Counted from the first letter of the stretch, positions 17,203 through 26,284 are shown. The stretch is 64,000 nucleotides of DNA from Halorubrum sp. DM2 (GCF_901686465.1 NZ_LR594487.1:2679773-2743772), one strand, 5' to 3'. A program made the numbers and translations. The notes: generated by a model from the sequence alone, not told the origin.

Positions 17203-18108
17203 TCAGTCGTCGACGCCGGCCGTCCACGTCGAGGTGAACTCGTCGACGTCGCCGTCGTACGACGACCGGTCGAACGACGGGGACCCGGAGCCGTCCGGGC
17301 CCTCGGACCCGTGGCGCGCGCGGTGGAGCGCGTCGCACACGGCCCCCTGTCCGCCCATGTTCACGGTCGCGAGCCGGGACCGCTTCTGGACCACGTCCAG
17401 CTGATCTACCGGGATCGGCTCTCCTTCCGGCGTCAGGAACAGCGTGTCGTCGGAGTCAGTCACGCGCCCGCTCGTCGTGACGCGGTCGAGGTAATCGGCG
17501 ATCGGCTCGGCGTCGACGACGACGGACAGCCCGCCGAGGTCGACGTGCGCCTCGTCGCCGGCGACCGTCACGTCGGCGCGGACGAGCGAGACGACCTGTC
17601 CGGGGTCGACGGCGGCGTCGAGCAGCGTCCGGACCGCCTCGCGCTGTCTGGACACCCGAGCCTTGTCGGCGATGGCGGCCCGGACCGAGGCAACGTCGCC
17701 GTCCGCATCCGGGAACGTCTCGCCGAACCCGTCGCGGGCGTTCACGCCGGCGGTTATCTCCTCGCCGTGCATGTGGTCGCACAGCACGATCCGACTCTCG
17801 CGGACCCAGTCGAGCGACTCGACCTCGTCGCGGGCGTCGGTCGCCATCATCCACGCGAAGGCGGGCGAACACCACGCGGTCGGGAGGGTGAACCGGACCT
17901 CGACGCGGCCGCCGTCGACCTCGATCGCGTCGACGTAGTCGAGTTCGACGATGGACCGAGCGAGTTCCGGGTCCTCGACGCGGTCCAGTCGGCTCCTGAC
18001 CCCCGCCGGTCGGCCGGTCGGACCGCCGCTCCTGTCCCCCTCGCTCTCGGCGTCGCCTCCGGGACCGGCACCCGCGTCGCCGGTCGGGTCTGCGCTGCTC
18101 CCGGACAT
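17203..18108 (-). CDS. DUF59 (MIP18/PaaD-like) iron-sulfur/metal-centre assembly family protein
   Basis: 301 residues. After an acidic Ser/Gly leader, residues about 45-150 form the DUF59 fold: VEDPELARSIVELDYVDAIEV, then RFTLPTAWCSPAFAWMMATD with the characteristic Cys, then DHMHGEEI. The second half has no domain I recognise. DUF59 proteins help insert Fe-S clusters or di-iron centres. Its ATG overlaps the TGA of the amidohydrolase gene (TGATG), so they are translated together. The same gene pair follows propane-monooxygenase genes in Mycobacterium and Gordonia (established knowledge, from memory). Confidence 0.8.
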   Translation of the reverse strand: MSGSSADPTGDAGAGPGGDAESEGDRSGGPTGRPAGVRSRLDRVEDPELARSIVELDYVDAIEVDGGRVEVRFTLPTAWCSPAFAWMMATDARDEVESLDWVRESRIVLCDHMHGEEITAGVNARDGFGETFPDADGDVASVRAAIADKARVSRQREAVRTLLDAAVDPGQVVSLVRADVTVAGDEAHVDLGGLSVVVDAEPIADYLDRVTTSGRVTDSDDTLFLTPEGEPIPVDQLDVVQKRSRLATVNMGGQGAVCDALHRARHGSEGPDGSGSPSFDRSSYDGDVDEFTSTWTAGVDD

Positions 18109-19169
18109 CAGTCCGCCGCGGCCCCCGCGTCGCCGCCGTAGTGGTCGGCCAGGTCGAACCGTTCGGTGATGTCGTCGTCCCGGAACTGGCGTTTCTTCTC
18201 CTCGATGTCGATGTCGTACAGCTCCGCGGCGTTCTCGCCCATGATCTTCTTCATGGTGTCGACGTCGAGCTCCACCCCGTACTCGTCTCGCTGCTCGTCG
18301 GTGAGCTCCGCGTTCATCACCTGATCGACGAGCCAGTCCGGGTTCCATAAGGCGTAGTCGGAGCCGAACAGGACCCGGTCCTCGCCGAGCCAGAAGAGGA
18401 GTTCGCCCATGATCTCGCCGAACTTCCGCTCCCGGTGCGTCGACATCGCCGACGCGACCGCGAGCCCGCCGTACACGTTCGGTTCTTGCGCCGCGATCCA
18501 ACAGAAGTCGTCGAGCCGCGGAAGACCGACGTGGTTGACGATGAAGTTGAGCTCCGGGAACGACGAGGCGGCGTCGTCGATGTCCTTCACGTCGAACGCG
18601 TCGCGGTTGAGTGGGCGGATCGTCGGCCCCTTGTGGGCGTTGATGTTCTCGATGCCGAGTTCCGAACACTTCTCTAGGAACTCGAAGGCGTCGTCGCTGT
18701 CGAGCCGCCACCCCTTCGATTCGCCGCGCCACTCGGCGGTGTACAGCTTCACGCCGGGGATGTCGTACTCCTCTTTGAGGTGTTCGAGGTATCGGAGCCC
18801 CTCCTCGCCGTCGCGCGGGTCGAAGCTCCCGTTCAAGACGAAGCGCTCCGGGTACTCCTCGGCGAGTTCGGCGTTCTGCTCCGTCGTGTTGAACCCCTCG
18901 TCGTAGAAGTCGTCGAGGTACGTCGGCTGGAAGATCGCCATGTCGGCGGCCGCGTTCCCGAACAGGTCGTCGGTCATCTTGTCGGCACCGTAGTGTCGAT
19001 ACGTATCGATGTCCCACTGCTCTTCTTCGGGCGTGAATCCGGTATGGTAGTCGTAGAAACACTGGAGGAACTGCTCGCCCCCCTCGTGAATGATGTTCTC
19101 CTGCCGGGCGTCCCACATGTGGACGTGCCCGTCGATGACGAATATCTCCTCGCCGTCTATCTCGTACAT
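18108..19169 (-). CDS. Amidohydrolase-2 family TIM-barrel metal hydrolase
   Basis: 353 residues. IDGHVHMWD at the N-terminus is the metal-binding HxH, NAHKGP and FIVNHVGLP supply the later histidines, and LFGSDYALWNPDW holds the catalytic Asp. This is the complete amidohydrolase-2 set. A TATAAG box at 19200-19206 is about 34 bp from the ATG at 19169 and only 22 bp from the alternative ATG at 19181, which favours 19169. It is transcribed divergently from the zinc alcohol dehydrogenase. Members next to soluble di-iron monooxygenases are thought to help maturation or hydrolyse pathway intermediates; that role here is inference. Confidence 0.85.
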   Translation of the reverse strand: MYEIDGEEIFVIDGHVHMWDARQENIIHEGGEQFLQCFYDYHTGFTPEEEQWDIDTYRHYGADKMTDDLFGNAAADMAIFQPTYLDDFYDEGFNTTEQNAELAEEYPERFVLNGSFDPRDGEEGLRYLEHLKEEYDIPGVKLYTAEWRGESKGWRLDSDDAFEFLEKCSELGIENINAHKGPTIRPLNRDAFDVKDIDDAASSFPELNFIVNHVGLPRLDDFCWIAAQEPNVYGGLAVASAMSTHRERKFGEIMGELLFWLGEDRVLFGSDYALWNPDWLVDQVMNAELTDEQRDEYGVELDVDTMKKIMGENAAELYDIDIEEKKRQFRDDDITERFDLADHYGGDAGAAAD

Positions 19170-19199
19170 ACGAAATACCATGTGGTGTGTAAACACATA

Positions 19200-19206
19200 A
19201 CTATAA
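19200..19206 (-). promoter_or_regulatory. TATA box of the amidohydrolase-DUF59 operon
   Basis: CTTATAG on the minus strand in an AT-rich island (19180-19240), about 34 bp before the ATG at 19169. The divergent alcohol dehydrogenase has its own GTTTATG box centred near 19300, 26 bp before the ATG at 19328. Confidence 0.5.
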
Positions 19207-19327
19207 GGATTATTCAGTACTATTACTGTTACACAATCGAGTTTCTTTTGCGACGGCCCGCGGCCGCCCGGCGGCCGTGCCAATCCGTAACGAACGTTTA
19301 TGATGGCGGGCTGAGTGTGTGTCGCGT

Positions 19328-20368
19328 ATGGAAGCAGCCAGACTCCACGAGTACACGGACGACATGAGCGAGGGGCTCGCCATCGACGAGGTCGACCGCC
19401 CGGCGGCGACCGGACCGGACGACGTGATCGTCGAGGTCGAGGGGGCTGGGTGGTGTCAGACTGACAACCACATCATCGAGGGGATGTGGGCGGAGTACGT
19501 CCCGCAGGAGCTCCCGATGACGCTGGGCCACGAGAACGCCGGAACGGTCGTCGAGACGGGCGACGACGTCGACCTCGTCTCCCCGGGCGACCCGGTGATC
19601 TGCCATCCGGTCCAGACCTGCGGCACGTGTCGCCCCTGCCGGCTCGGCGAGACGATGTACTGCGAGAACGACGCGTTCAACGGGCTCACCACGGACGGCG
19701 GCTTCGCCGAGTACCTCCACACCAGCGAGCGCTCGGTGATCCCGCTGCCGAGCGGGGTCGACCCCGTCGACATCGCTCCCCACGCCGACGCCGGCATCAC
19801 CGCGTACCACGCCGTCAAGAAGGCGGCCGCGGAGCTGAACCCCGGCGACCACGCGGTCGTCGTCGGCGTCGGCGGGCTGGGTCACATCGGCCTTCAGTGT
19901 CTCGACGCGATGAGCGCGGCACAGATCACGGCGGTCGACCTGAAGGACTCGGCACTCGACCTCGCGGAGGGGTACGGGGCCGACTTCCTCGTGAACCCGA
20001 CCGACGACGACGTCGCCGCCGAGATAGAAGCGATCACGGACGGGACGGGGGCGGCGCAGGTGCTCGACTTCGTCGGCGAGGACGTGACGACCGCCTACGC
20101 GCCCGAGATCACCGCCGCCGGCGGCGACCACCACATCATCGGCTACGGCGGGCACGTCCACGAGCCATCGCAGGCGCTGGTGAACGGCGAGTTCTCCTTC
20201 GTCGGCAACATCGTCGGCCGGTACGCGGAGCTTCAGGAACTCGTCGCGCTCGTCGAGCAGGGCGACGTCGACCTCCACACGAGCCGGTACGACCTCGGCG
20301 AGATCAACGCCGTCGCCGAGAAGCTCGAACACCGGGAGATCGACGGCCGAGCCGTCATCACGCCCTGA
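19328..20368 (+). CDS. Zinc-dependent alcohol dehydrogenase
   Basis: 346 residues. WCQTDNH (first catalytic-zinc Cys) and LGHENAG are the catalytic site; CGTCRPCRLGETMYC provides four cysteines for the structural zinc. GVGGLGHIGLQ is the NAD(P)-binding turn, and the following VDLKDSALDLA with Asp at the strand end suggests NAD(H). It oxidises an alcohol to a ketone or aldehyde; the substrate is unknown. The ATG at 19328 is preferred to the upstream GTG (19319) because of the leaderless promoter at -26. It lies divergently from the amidohydrolase/DUF59 pair, and all three have counterparts in bacterial propane oxidation clusters. Confidence 0.85.
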   Translation: MEAARLHEYTDDMSEGLAIDEVDRPAATGPDDVIVEVEGAGWCQTDNHIIEGMWAEYVPQELPMTLGHENAGTVVETGDDVDLVSPGDPVICHPVQTCGTCRPCRLGETMYCENDAFNGLTTDGGFAEYLHTSERSVIPLPSGVDPVDIAPHADAGITAYHAVKKAAAELNPGDHAVVVGVGGLGHIGLQCLDAMSAAQITAVDLKDSALDLAEGYGADFLVNPTDDDVAAEIEAITDGTGAAQVLDFVGEDVTTAYAPEITAAGGDHHIIGYGGHVHEPSQALVNGEFSFVGNIVGRYAELQELVALVEQGDVDLHTSRYDLGEINAVAEKLEHREIDGRAVITP

Positions 20369-20438
20369 ACCCGGAGTCGCCGTCTCGAGACCCAGAACCC
20401 CGCGGAAACGTTTTACCGCTCGTCGCGAAATCCCGACT

Positions 20439-21836
20439 ATGGACCGCAGAGCCCTCCTCTTCGCGGCCGGCGCGTCCCTCGTCCCGCTCTCGGGGTGCGT
20501 CGGCGACGACCTCGGCGTGGCCCCCTCGACGAACGGCACCGACGGCGGACCGACTGGAACTGACGGCGGTCAGTCGGGCGACGGGTCGACCGCGTCTCTC
20601 GACGTCGAGCTCCGGACCGTCCCGCACGTCGTCACCGCGTACGAGCCCTCGCCGAGCCGGGGAGTTGATCCGGAACACGTGGTCCCCGAGGCGGAGGTCC
20701 CGGCCGCGCTGCGCGACCCCCTCGACGCGACGCTCGACGGCGGGTTCGAGACCGACGACCCCGACAACGCGCTCCTTTCGGCGGTCGACGAGTTCCGCGT
20801 CTACGACCGCGGCGAGCTAAAGCCGTACGTCGAACTCGACGGGACGCGCTACGTGTTCGAACACGCGATGCCGACGTTCACCGCGAAGCTTGCCGACGAG
20901 GAAGCCGACGAGTACGACGAGGATCGGGTCTTCCGGGAGTCGCGGGAGCGCGACGACATCGACTCGGCGGCGGTCGAGACGTTCGTCGACGCGCTAACGG
21001 CGTACGGGCCAAACGTGGCGCGAGGGGAGTACCGGCGCTGTGACCGCCCCGAGGCGGTCGCCGAGTTCCTCGACGAGTACGACTACTTGGAGGACGGACG
21101 CGGACTCTCTCGGATCGAGACGGCGGTCGAGAACGCGGAGCCGCCACACGCGATCACGGCGCGCGAGCTGACCGAGGGCGACATGTGGGACCGACCGGTC
21201 GTCGACGAGTCCGAACTCGACGGCACGGTGGTGACGTTCTTCGAGCGCGCGCTGGCCTCCGATCACCGGAAGCCGGCGCTGCCGGGCGACGACCGCAGCC
21301 AACTGTTCGCCGCCGAGGTGCCTGACGCCTACGGCGACCTCGCGGCCGGGTACGACGAGCCGCCCTATTACCGGATCGACGGCACCGTGTACGACGTCCG
21401 GGTCGGTGAGTCGATGTACGACCGAGTTCCGGTGTCGGTGTCGGTTGCCGCGAGCGAGGACGCCGCCCGCGAGTTCACGCTCTCGGTCGCACCGGCCCCC
21501 GAGCGCGCCGACGGCGAGGCCGAGGGGCCGTACACGTTCACGAGTCGGGGCGCGCTCCCGAGCGCTCTCTGGGTGTTCGACGACGGGAAGCGGCGGTCGC
21601 TGGATATCGCTGAGACCGAGGGGATCGAGGGGCCGCGGCCCCGTCGATCCGACGGCGAGGCGCTGGAGTCGCTGACCGCGAGCGACGAGATGGTCGCGAC
21701 GTACGCCGTCCCGGAATCGCTCCCGGCGGACACGTACGTGAGCCGAGGGACGTTCCGTGTCTCGTGGGGCGTTCCGGGGCAGACCCCCGACGAGTACGGG
21801 GCGTACCCGTTCGAACTGGCGATCGCCGTCGAGTGA
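20439..21836 (+). CDS. Lipobox-containing secreted protein, function unknown
   Basis: 465 residues. RRALLFAAG followed by PLSGC is a signal with a lipobox (Cys about 20), then a Gly/Thr/Asp linker with TDGG repeats. The mature part is acidic, with segments such as YVELDGTRYVFEHAMPTFTAKL and RIDGTVYDVRVGESMYDRVPV, and no motif I know. A TTTTACC box near 20413 lies 26 bp upstream of the ATG (leaderless). The GC-rich acidic composition is like its neighbours, so it looks native. Confidence 0.75.
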   Translation: MDRRALLFAAGASLVPLSGCVGDDLGVAPSTNGTDGGPTGTDGGQSGDGSTASLDVELRTVPHVVTAYEPSPSRGVDPEHVVPEAEVPAALRDPLDATLDGGFETDDPDNALLSAVDEFRVYDRGELKPYVELDGTRYVFEHAMPTFTAKLADEEADEYDEDRVFRESRERDDIDSAAVETFVDALTAYGPNVARGEYRRCDRPEAVAEFLDEYDYLEDGRGLSRIETAVENAEPPHAITARELTEGDMWDRPVVDESELDGTVVTFFERALASDHRKPALPGDDRSQLFAAEVPDAYGDLAAGYDEPPYYRIDGTVYDVRVGESMYDRVPVSVSVAASEDAAREFTLSVAPAPERADGEAEGPYTFTSRGALPSALWVFDDGKRRSLDIAETEGIEGPRPRRSDGEALESLTASDEMVATYAVPESLPADTYVSRGTFRVSWGVPGQTPDEYGAYPFELAIAVE

Positions 21837-21965
21837 GCCGGGCGCTGTCGGCGGCGACTTCGGCACGGGGTCGACGAATTCGGCGGGACAGACGGGGCGA
21901 CGGAAGACGCAAGTCGGCGTTTCACCCACGCCAACCACTTTGTCCGGGGGCCACGACCGCCCGAC

Positions 21966-22445
21966 ATGGACGACTCTCACCGGTCCGAGTCGGGGTTCCT
22001 GTCGCCGCGGGGATGGGCGCTGCTCGCGGGCGGCTACGCGTTCGCCTGCGGCGCGCTCGTCGCCGTCCTCCTCTCGGACGTGCTCCGCCTCTTCGTCGAC
22101 GTGGCCGGTCTCCCGGCCGGGTTTCCGGTCCCGCTGCTCGCGGCCCCGGCGCTCGTCGTCGGCCCGCCGTGCTGGTGGCGGCTGATCGAGCGACGGCGGG
22201 CGTTCTCCTACCGGGCCGGGGCGGCCTACGGACTACTCACCGCGCTCTGTACCGGCGGCCTCTGGACCGGCTGGTTCGTGACGGTCTGGGGCGTCGAGAT
22301 GCTCGCCGCCGGGCCCGTGCTGTTGATCGTCGCGTTCACGCTCGGGTTCGCCGCCGTCGCCGGGCTTCTCGTAGGTCTCCCACTCGCGTACGCCCGGCGA
22401 CGGGTCGGTGGCGCGGCGACGAGCGCGATCGCCGACGCCCCGTGA
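21966..22445 (+). CDS. Four-helix membrane protein, function unknown
   Basis: 159 residues. Hydrophobic segments lie at about 14-40, 48-68, 80-105 and 112-135, with a positively charged RRRAFSY loop and an Arg-rich C-terminus (YARRRV), suggesting cytoplasmic loops by the positive-inside rule. No family is recognised. It ends 51 bp before the E1-alpha gene on the same strand. Confidence 0.65.
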   Translation: MDDSHRSESGFLSPRGWALLAGGYAFACGALVAVLLSDVLRLFVDVAGLPAGFPVPLLAAPALVVGPPCWWRLIERRRAFSYRAGAAYGLLTALCTGGLWTGWFVTVWGVEMLAAGPVLLIVAFTLGFAAVAGLLVGLPLAYARRRVGGAATSAIADAP

Positions 22446-22496
22446 GCGCGGCCGCGACCGCTACCTCCTTGTGAGTTCGGGACACACCGGACGCGC

Positions 22497-23636
22497 ATGA
22501 GCGAATCCAGTCCCGACGACGCCGACCCCCTCGCCGACGAGGACCTCTACCGCGTCCTCGACGCGGACGGCCGACCCCTGCCGGACGCGACGGTGCCGGA
22601 CCTCTCGGACGACGAGTTCCGCGATATCTACCGCGATCTGGTCACCACGCGCCGGTTCGACGAGCGCGCGGTCAGCCTCCAGCGACAGGGGCGGATCGGG
22701 ACGTACGCGCCCTGCGCGGGCCAGGAGGGCTCGGCGGTCGGGTCGACGCATGCGCTCGCGGGCGACGACCTGATCTCCTACCAGTACCGCGAACACGGCG
22801 CGGTCGTCGTCCGCGACCTGCTCTCCGAGTACCTCCCCTACTGGATGGGACACGAGTCCGGGACGGAGGCGATCGCCGACGGGAACGTCTTCCCGCTGAA
22901 CATCGGGATCGCGGCGCATCTCCCGCACGCGGTCGGCGCGGCGTGGGCGTTCGACCACCGGGACGAAGGCCGGGTCGTCGCCTGTCACTTCGGGGACGGC
23001 GCGACCAGCGAGGGCGACTTCCACGAGGCGATGAACTTCGCGGGCGTGTTCGACACGCCGACGCTCTTCTGTTGTCACAACAACGGCTGGGCCATCTCGA
23101 TCCCCGAGTCGCGCCAGACCGCGAGCGACACCTTCGCGGCGAAAGCGACCGCCTACGGTTTCGACGGCGTCCGCGTCGACGGCATGGACCCGCTCGCGAG
23201 CTACGCGGTCACGCGGAAGGCCGCCGAGCGGGCGAGATCGAACGGCGGCGACGGAGAGGGAGGAGACGCGCCGCGCCCGACCCTGATCGAGTTCGTCGAG
23301 TACCGGTTCGGCGCGCACACCACCGCCGACGACCCGAGCGCCTACCGCGACCCGGACAAGGTGGATCCGTGGCGCGCGCTCGACCCGATCGACCGCATGG
23401 AGGCGTTCCTCCGCGAGACCGGTCGGATCGACGACGAGGGGGTCGAGGCGGTCCGGACCGAGGCCGACGATGTCGTCGCCGACGCGATCGACTTCGCGGA
23501 GTCCGTCGAGGCCGAGCCGAGCAACATGTTCGAGTACGCCTACGCCGAGCTCTCGCCGGAGGTCCGCCGCCAGCGCGACGAGCTCCTCGCGGCGGTCGAG
23601 GAACACGGCGAGGAAGCGTTCCTGCGCGAGGAGTGA
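22497..23636 (+). CDS. pdhA: 2-oxoacid dehydrogenase E1 component, alpha subunit (orphan)
   Basis: 379 residues. The thiamine diphosphate motif is complete (GDGATSEGDFHEAMNFAG ... NNGWAIS), with RFGAHTTADDPSAYR later, as in E1-alpha of pyruvate or branched-chain oxoacid dehydrogenases. These subunits work as alpha2-beta2 with an E2/E3 core. No beta subunit, E2 or E3 gene is adjacent: the next gene reads the other way and encodes an FAD oxidoreductase. It must pair with a beta subunit encoded elsewhere or have another role. The oxoacid substrate cannot be read from sequence. Confidence 0.85.
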   Translation: MSESSPDDADPLADEDLYRVLDADGRPLPDATVPDLSDDEFRDIYRDLVTTRRFDERAVSLQRQGRIGTYAPCAGQEGSAVGSTHALAGDDLISYQYREHGAVVVRDLLSEYLPYWMGHESGTEAIADGNVFPLNIGIAAHLPHAVGAAWAFDHRDEGRVVACHFGDGATSEGDFHEAMNFAGVFDTPTLFCCHNNGWAISIPESRQTASDTFAAKATAYGFDGVRVDGMDPLASYAVTRKAAERARSNGGDGEGGDAPRPTLIEFVEYRFGAHTTADDPSAYRDPDKVDPWRALDPIDRMEAFLRETGRIDDEGVEAVRTEADDVVADAIDFAESVEAEPSNMFEYAYAELSPEVRRQRDELLAAVEEHGEEAFLREE

Positions 23637-23652
23637 GCGGGCCGCCGCTCGC

Positions 23653-24975
23653 TTACAGGTGGTCGGTCGCAGCGGCGGCCGCCGTCCGACCGCTCTCTAA
23701 CGCGCCCTGTATCGACGACCACTCCGTGTAGTCGCCGGCGAGGACGACCGGACCCTCCGGGTCGTCCGAGTCCGGGAGGTCGGCGTGGACGCCGGGCGGT
23801 TGCGCGAACTGCGCGAACCGGATCCGGTGGACGTCGACGGTCTCTAGCCCGCCGAACTCGCGGTCGGGGTACCACGACTCCAGCGCGTCGCGCACGTCCG
23901 CACGAAGGTCTGCGTCGTCCCGATCCAGCGACCCCTCCCCCAGGAACGTCGCCGCGAGCAGTGCGCGGTCGTCGGGCGCGTACTCGGGGGCGACCTCGGA
24001 CATCGGGATCACGGCGTTCGGCGACTCCGACGCGGCGTTGAGGAGGATCCGATCGCCGGCGTCGGGGGCCTCGTCCTCGGGAACCGCGTACCACCCGGTC
24101 ACGTTCGGCACGCCCTCGGTCGGGACCGACTCGACGCCCGTGAGCCGCCGGGCCTCCGGCGGCGAGGCCGCGACGACGACCGCGTCCGTCTCGCGCGTCG
24201 AACCGTCCGCCAGTTCGACGGTCGCGCCGTCGTCGTCCGCGGCCTTCCGCCGGAACGGGATGCGTCCCCCGCCCGCGACCCTGACCGACTCCACGTCCTC
24301 ACCGGTCCGGATCTCGACGCCGGCCTCGCGGGCGCGGTCGGCGAGCGCGGCGGGCAGCGCCGCCATCCCGTCGGCGGGCACGCCGATCGACCCGCGGCCC
24401 ATGGCGCGGAACGTGTACTCGAAGACGTGCTTCGAGGTCGACAGGGTCCGGTCGAGGGTGATCCCGCCGTAGAACGGCTCGACGAAGTTCGTCAGGTAGT
24501 CGTCGGCGAACCCCCAGTCGCGGAGGTACTCGCGGATCGGTGCGTCCGGACCCGAGAAGAAGTCGTCCTCGTCCCGCTGAGCGAGGTCGTACCGGAGCGC
24601 GAGCGTGCGGAGCTTGTCCGAGAAGGAGACCTCGTCGTTCAGGAGCGACGGGATCGCGCCGAGCGGGTCTCGAAGTGGATCCGAGAGCGTCGAGCGCGAC
24701 CCCGGACGGCAGATCGTCGCGCCGGGCGCGAACGTCCGGAGGTCGAGGTCGTCGAGGCGGCCCGGGCCGAGTTCGCGCTCGACAGCCGGATAGCTCGAAA
24801 AGAGGACCTGGAAGCCACGGTCGAGCGTGAACCCGTCGACGGTCTCGGTCCGTACTCGGCCGCCGACCTCGGGCCGTCGCTCGTACAGCGTCACGTCCGC
24901 GCCCGCCTCGGCGAGCCGGGCCGCGGCGACGAGCCCGCTCAGGCCGCCGCCGACCACGGTGGCGTCTCCGTTCAT
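23653..24975 (-). CDS. FAD-dependent amine-oxidase/desaturase family oxidoreductase
   Basis: 440 residues. The N-terminus ATVVGGGLSGLVAAARLAEAG, then YERRPEVGGRVRTE, is the FAD dinucleotide site plus the GG motif. DGFTLDRGFQVLF and the C-terminal VVLAGDYTEWSSIQGALES complete the protoporphyrinogen-oxidase/carotenoid-desaturase superfamily pattern. It is shorter than CrtI and lacks the CrtI C-terminal signature, so it is probably not a phytoene desaturase. The substrate is unknown. It converges on the E1-alpha gene with a 16 bp gap. Confidence 0.8.
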   Translation of the reverse strand: MNGDATVVGGGLSGLVAAARLAEAGADVTLYERRPEVGGRVRTETVDGFTLDRGFQVLFSSYPAVERELGPGRLDDLDLRTFAPGATICRPGSRSTLSDPLRDPLGAIPSLLNDEVSFSDKLRTLALRYDLAQRDEDDFFSGPDAPIREYLRDWGFADDYLTNFVEPFYGGITLDRTLSTSKHVFEYTFRAMGRGSIGVPADGMAALPAALADRAREAGVEIRTGEDVESVRVAGGGRIPFRRKAADDDGATVELADGSTRETDAVVVAASPPEARRLTGVESVPTEGVPNVTGWYAVPEDEAPDAGDRILLNAASESPNAVIPMSEVAPEYAPDDRALLAATFLGEGSLDRDDADLRADVRDALESWYPDREFGGLETVDVHRIRFAQFAQPPGVHADLPDSDDPEGPVVLAGDYTEWSSIQGALESGRTAAAAATDHL

Positions 24976-25172
24976 GTCCGAGGTAACGGGCCGGCGGTTT
25001 ATAAGCGGCCGCGGGATCCGCTCCCCGCTGATCGACTGATGAGACTGAAGTCGACGGGACTGAATTCGGCGCGACGATTCCGATAAACTCTCAGCGGCGA
25101 TACGAAATACACGGAGGGCGGACTCTTATCTTGACCATTTTTCGTTTGACGGTCGCTAGTTAAGAAATATCT

Positions 25173-25769
25173 GGCTTTGTTGAAACCTCATCTGTTGATG
25201 GTTTTATATTCCTAACCGCTCAGTACAGGGACCTATCCCGTAATTCGTCGGGCCGCAGTTCCAATGCCAAAGCCGAGCGTCCCCACGATCGCCGCAACAA
25301 CTGTGCTTCCGACAAATGCGTATCCGATGAGCAGCAATAGTCCGGGCTTGGCCCCAGTTAATGCGATACCACCGAAGTTCAGGATAACTCCAGCAACCGC
25401 AGCGAACACGAGCAACCAACTTACTCCGATCCCACTGTTGGAGTACGCTTGGATCGCAACGAAACCCGTGAGTAGAACAGCGTACACCTGCCACCACAGC
25501 ACCGTATCAAGCAGGGGAACGTCTACTGTCCTTACTACTGCGAAGTAGAACAGCGACACAACAAAGAGTATTCCAGCACCGATACTCCACTGTCTTGCTC
25601 GTTTTTGATCCTCACCCAGTAGGAGGGTTCGAATGTCAATAGAGACCATACCTCATTTATTCTTGTGGGCTTAGAAGAGTAAGAAGCCACAGTGTGATTG
25701 ATTCGCACTCTTCAGCGACCAGACGTTTCAGGCGAGAATATATCTGAAGGATAGTAATTCAACAGAGCG
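25173..25769. mobile_element. Small non-autonomous element carrying a membrane-protein gene
   Basis: Left end GGCTTTGTTGAAA at 25173; right end TTCAACAGAGC at 25758-25768 (10 of 12 terminal bases inverted). AT-rich compared with its surroundings. The left end continues to ACCGCTCAGTAC at about 25214, and the same left sequence opens the element at 43861. The right 45 bp match the MITE at 14382. It contains one membrane-protein gene and no transposase. Termini resemble IS6-type elements (inference). Confidence 0.5.
25233..25649 (-). CDS. Four-helix membrane protein inside a mobile-element-like segment
   Basis: 138 residues with helices at about 23-42, 50-67, 78-97 and 102-130, and basic ends (KRAR, ARRITG). 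Base composition is clearly lower in GC than the flanking genes, with many A/T third positions, a sign of recent transfer. It fills the element bounded by GGCTTTGTTGAAA-type inverted ends. Its stop lies about 12 bp before the shared CTGTACTGAGCGG motif. No family is recognised. Confidence 0.7.
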   Translation of the reverse strand: MVSIDIRTLLLGEDQKRARQWSIGAGILFVVSLFYFAVVRTVDVPLLDTVLWWQVYAVLLTGFVAIQAYSNSGIGVSWLLVFAAVAGVILNFGGIALTGAKPGLLLLIGYAFVGSTVVAAIVGTLGFGIGTAARRITG

Positions 25770-25816
25770 AAACAGCTACGATACGCAGCGGATCCGGATC
25801 CGTGTACCCATGAGTG

Positions 25817-25828
25817 GTTATATATAAA
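25817..25828 (+). promoter_or_regulatory. TATA box for the small membrane protein at 25851
   Basis: TTATATATAAAC centred about 27 bp before the ATG at 25851, giving a leaderless mRNA. Confidence 0.55.
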
Positions 25829-25850
25829 CTGAGATGAACTATCGAGCAGA

Positions 25851-26216
25851 ATGAGCGAACAGGAGATCGACGAGGTCGAACAGCTCCGCCGCCTCGGGAT
25901 CGGATTCGCACTGGGCGGAACCGCGTTCGGCGGACTGTCGTTCGTCACGAACGCGAGTGTGAGCGGGGTCGCGTTGGTCGTCGCCGGGCTCCTCGTGTGG
26001 GGAGTCGAGTATCGACGAAAGCGGACCGTCGGAATCGGCTTGGGGATCGGCTTTACCGGTGTGGTGGGGATGGTGAGCGCGGCGGTCGACGCCGGGTTCG
26101 ACCCCATCCCGTTGGCCGCGACGCTCGTCGGATTCGGCATCGCGGATTACCTGCTCGCCCCGGCTTACGCGAAACTGCGGGGCGCGGGCGAAGAGGCGAG
26201 CGAAGCGGACCGCTGA
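25851..26216 (+). CDS. Small membrane protein, function unknown
   Basis: 121 residues. A charged N-terminal helix (SEQEIDEVEQLRRLG) precedes hydrophobic segments at about 15-35, 38-52, 61-80 and 85-105. The short loop VEYRRKRTV is positive. The C-terminal tail is charged. The TATA box at 25817-25828 supports the start. No family is recognised. Confidence 0.7.
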   Translation: MSEQEIDEVEQLRRLGIGFALGGTAFGGLSFVTNASVSGVALVVAGLLVWGVEYRRKRTVGIGLGIGFTGVVGMVSAAVDAGFDPIPLAATLVGFGIADYLLAPAYAKLRGAGEEASEADR

Positions 26217-26284
26217 CCGCCTCCTGTGATCCGTCCCCCGGCCACCGTCGCCCTCGCGGCAGGCCAAGATCGAAGCGGCGTATA

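Noticed and set aside
17203-19116. Single 637-residue protein spanning the amidohydrolase and DUF59 genes
   Set aside because: The two real genes are in different frames with a TGATG junction. The first part of the long frame is Arg-rich shadow.
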